Source: Neptunomonas antarctica
GTDB lineage: Bacteria > Pseudomonadota > Gammaproteobacteria > Pseudomonadales > Balneatricaceae
Length of the DNA: 64,000 nucleotides
Direction of reading: 5' to 3'
NCBI RefSeq assembly: GCF_001305295.1
Contig: NZ_LJSI01000035.1
Span: forward strand, 62,001-126,000
The translations under genes and the position numbers were made by a program. The notes beneath the pieces were generated by a model that worked only from the letters and a program-made list of their open reading frames with translations, was not told where the DNA came from and ran no database searches. This document shows, one piece after another, positions 62,539-64,000 of the stretch (position 1 is the stretch's first letter; each line of letters opens with the position of its first letter).

Positions 62539-64000
62539 ATGACAACTGCTCGCGTGACATCAACCTTGGATCGATCATATATTGTGCTAAAAAAATTACT
62601 TTGCTTGATTGTTAGTACAGGAATACTGACAGGATGTGCTACATCGTTGGTTTCCAAAGAAACAGTGGCTCTCGCTCCTGCATGGGATAGCACGTATGTG
62701 GCGGGCGAATTAAACGGGGAATCACTTTACGATCTGTTAATTGCAGAACTGGCAGGACATCAACAACAGTACGACGTATCTCTTGAGAAGTACCTCAAAC
62801 AAGCAGAACTGACGGGCGACCCTGGCATTATCAGACGCGCAGCACGCATTGCTCAATTCACCGAAAACCCTGATGCCCTCGAGAAAGCGGCACGCATCTG
62901 GATTCAGTACGAACCGGCAAGCAACGAGCCTCAGGCATTACTGGCGGGACTTCTGATTCATAGAAAAGAGTTTAAAGCAGCGCTGCCTTTCGTTAAAAAA
63001 ACGTTTTCTACGGAAAATCATCAAATATTAGCGTTATTGAATGCCAGCGCGGGAAAAATTCCACCTGATGCAACACAGATGTATCTGGAGATGCTAATTC
63101 AGCAACTAAAAATCTCACCTAGATACGCTGATCTTTGGTTAACCCGTGGGATTTTTGAACGCCATCAGGCCAATCCAGAAGCTGCACTAAAGAGCTTTTC
63201 AAAAGCAATCAGATTCAATCCTGATGCAGAAATAGCAGTGCTCCAAAAGGCAGATCTACTGAAAGAGATGGGGCGCTACAATGACGCTCTCAAAATAACG
63301 TCCTCCTGGCTTAAAAATAATCCTGAGAACAAACAATTAATACTTATCAAAATCCAAACGCTCTATAAAGCGGACAAGTCCAAAAGCGCCACACAGGAAA
63401 GTTATAAGCTCATCTCTGATTTCAGCGAAGACGACCAACTGCACCTGTATCTTGCGCTGCTTGCCCTGGACTTTAATCGCCTGGACGACAGCAAGGCAAT
63501 GCTTCAAACGCTTCTTAAGCGCACCGGAGACAGCGCTTTGTATTTTTACTTAGGCCTGATAGCAGAACAGAGCAACCAACCAGAACAAGCTATAGAGCAT
63601 TACCTACAGGTCAATAGCGGCAGCAATATATTGCAATCGTATACAAGATCGATCGCCTTATTGAACGGTGCAACCAACGAGCAGAGAATTGCCGGCATCC
63701 TGGACCAGGCGATAGTAGATCACCCGGAACTCGGCCCTGATCTGGTGAACCTGCATGCAGACTGGCTCAGAAGCTCAAACTTAACGCAGAGCGCTATTCG
63801 ACGCATCAGCGAAGGACTAGCAACCTACCCTGATAACCTGCCGCTTCGTTATTCCCGGGCAATGCTGCGTCCACCTGAGGACTTTTCGCAGTCTGAAGAA
63901 GACTTTCGTTTCATTCTGAAAAAAGATCCTGATAACGCCATGGCGCTTAACGCTCTTGGCTACACATTATCTCTATATACCCAACGTTATGATGAGGCCT
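62539..64000 (+). CDS. TPR lipoprotein upstream of lolB (partial)
   Basis: The first 487 codons are present and the gene runs past the window. The start MTTARVTSTLDRS is followed by a hydrophobic segment and lipobox ILTGC (Cys 33). The body is tetratricopeptide repeats (for example SPRYADLWLTRGIFERHQAN with PEAALKSFSKAI, and NAMALNALGYTLSLYTQRYD at the end). It is divergent to hemA, where gammaproteobacteria usually keep a TPR gene followed by lolB and ispE. A role in the outer membrane or in lipoprotein sorting is inferred from that context. The ribosome site is weak. Confidence 0.88.
   Translation, partial: MTTARVTSTLDRSYIVLKKLLCLIVSTGILTGCATSLVSKETVALAPAWDSTYVAGELNGESLYDLLIAELAGHQQQYDVSLEKYLKQAELTGDPGIIRRAARIAQFTENPDALEKAARIWIQYEPASNEPQALLAGLLIHRKEFKAALPFVKKTFSTENHQILALLNASAGKIPPDATQMYLEMLIQQLKISPRYADLWLTRGIFERHQANPEAALKSFSKAIRFNPDAEIAVLQKADLLKEMGRYNDALKITSSWLKNNPENKQLILIKIQTLYKADKSKSATQESYKLISDFSEDDQLHLYLALLALDFNRLDDSKAMLQTLLKRTGDSALYFYLGLIAEQSNQPEQAIEHYLQVNSGSNILQSYTRSIALLNGATNEQRIAGILDQAIVDHPELGPDLVNLHADWLRSSNLTQSAIRRISEGLATYPDNLPLRYSRAMLRPPEDFSQSEEDFRFILKKDPDNAMALNALGYTLSLYTQRYDEA

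Noticed and set aside
1-64000. CRISPR arrays, rRNA operons, prophage or secretion-system clusters
   Set aside because: No regularly spaced direct repeats with unique spacers, no rRNA sequence and no phage structural or secretion genes were seen on either strand.

Overview
The window looks like chromosomal DNA of a marine gammaproteobacterium, probably of the Oceanospirillales type. This is inferred from gene content and order: hemA-prfA-prmC-moeB facing a TPR lipoprotein, aspA-ansA, pilU, fatty-acid cis/trans isomerase, several TRAP/ABC uptake systems, and moderate GC. No rRNA, tRNA or CRISPR array was recognised.

Layout. 1-7.1 kb (- strand) is a fatty-acid beta-oxidation block: acyl-CoA dehydrogenase, SCP2 protein, acyl-CoA ligase, DUF2889, nitronate monooxygenase, enoyl-CoA isomerase/hydratase, then etfB cut by the window edge. 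7.4-16.9 kb holds single genes: glycosyltransferase, periplasmic protein, MscS channel, double-receiver regulator, MtfA peptidase, EEP-family protein and cti. 16.9-19.5 kb is a NitT/TauT-type ABC operon. 19.5-20.0 kb is a non-coding stretch with remains of two YoeB-like toxin genes. 20.0-28.0 kb is a malonate uptake and catabolism cluster (TRAP dctPQM, two GntR/FCD regulators, matB, hotdog thioesterase, matA).

28.0-33.8 kb is an accessory, low-GC patch: yefM-yoeB, a DUF2846 lipoprotein, a full IS66-family element, two attC-like sites, a lipoprotein gene whose stop codon lies 7 nt from one of those sites, and a 33-residue lipoprotein whose Shine-Dalgarno is buried in a hairpin. This is the most interesting region and may be a small integron-cassette cluster without an integrase.

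33.8-38.2 kb is a USP/RND exporter/YCF48-like operon. 38.5-43.4 kb is a complete liv-type branched-chain amino acid ABC operon with an intercistronic hairpin after the binding protein. 43.5-48.3 kb holds a DHH protein, pilU, a SUKH protein with an 81-bp tandem repeat at its 3' end, a diguanylate cyclase, and a protein with duplicated winged-helix-like units and a nuclease-like domain. 48.5-51.7 kb is a sigma-54 activator followed by a CoA-transferase with a clear -24/-12 promoter. 51.8-58.4 kb has sixA, an AEC transporter, an ankyrin protein, a regulator, aspA-ansA and a CoA-binding protein. 58.4-64 kb is the conserved moeB-prmC-prfA-hemA block and the divergent TPR lipoprotein.

A recurring theme is short degenerate tandem repeats (12-15 bp or 81 bp). 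They occur inside cti, between the ABC permease and ATPase genes, on both sides of sixA, and at the end of the SUKH gene.
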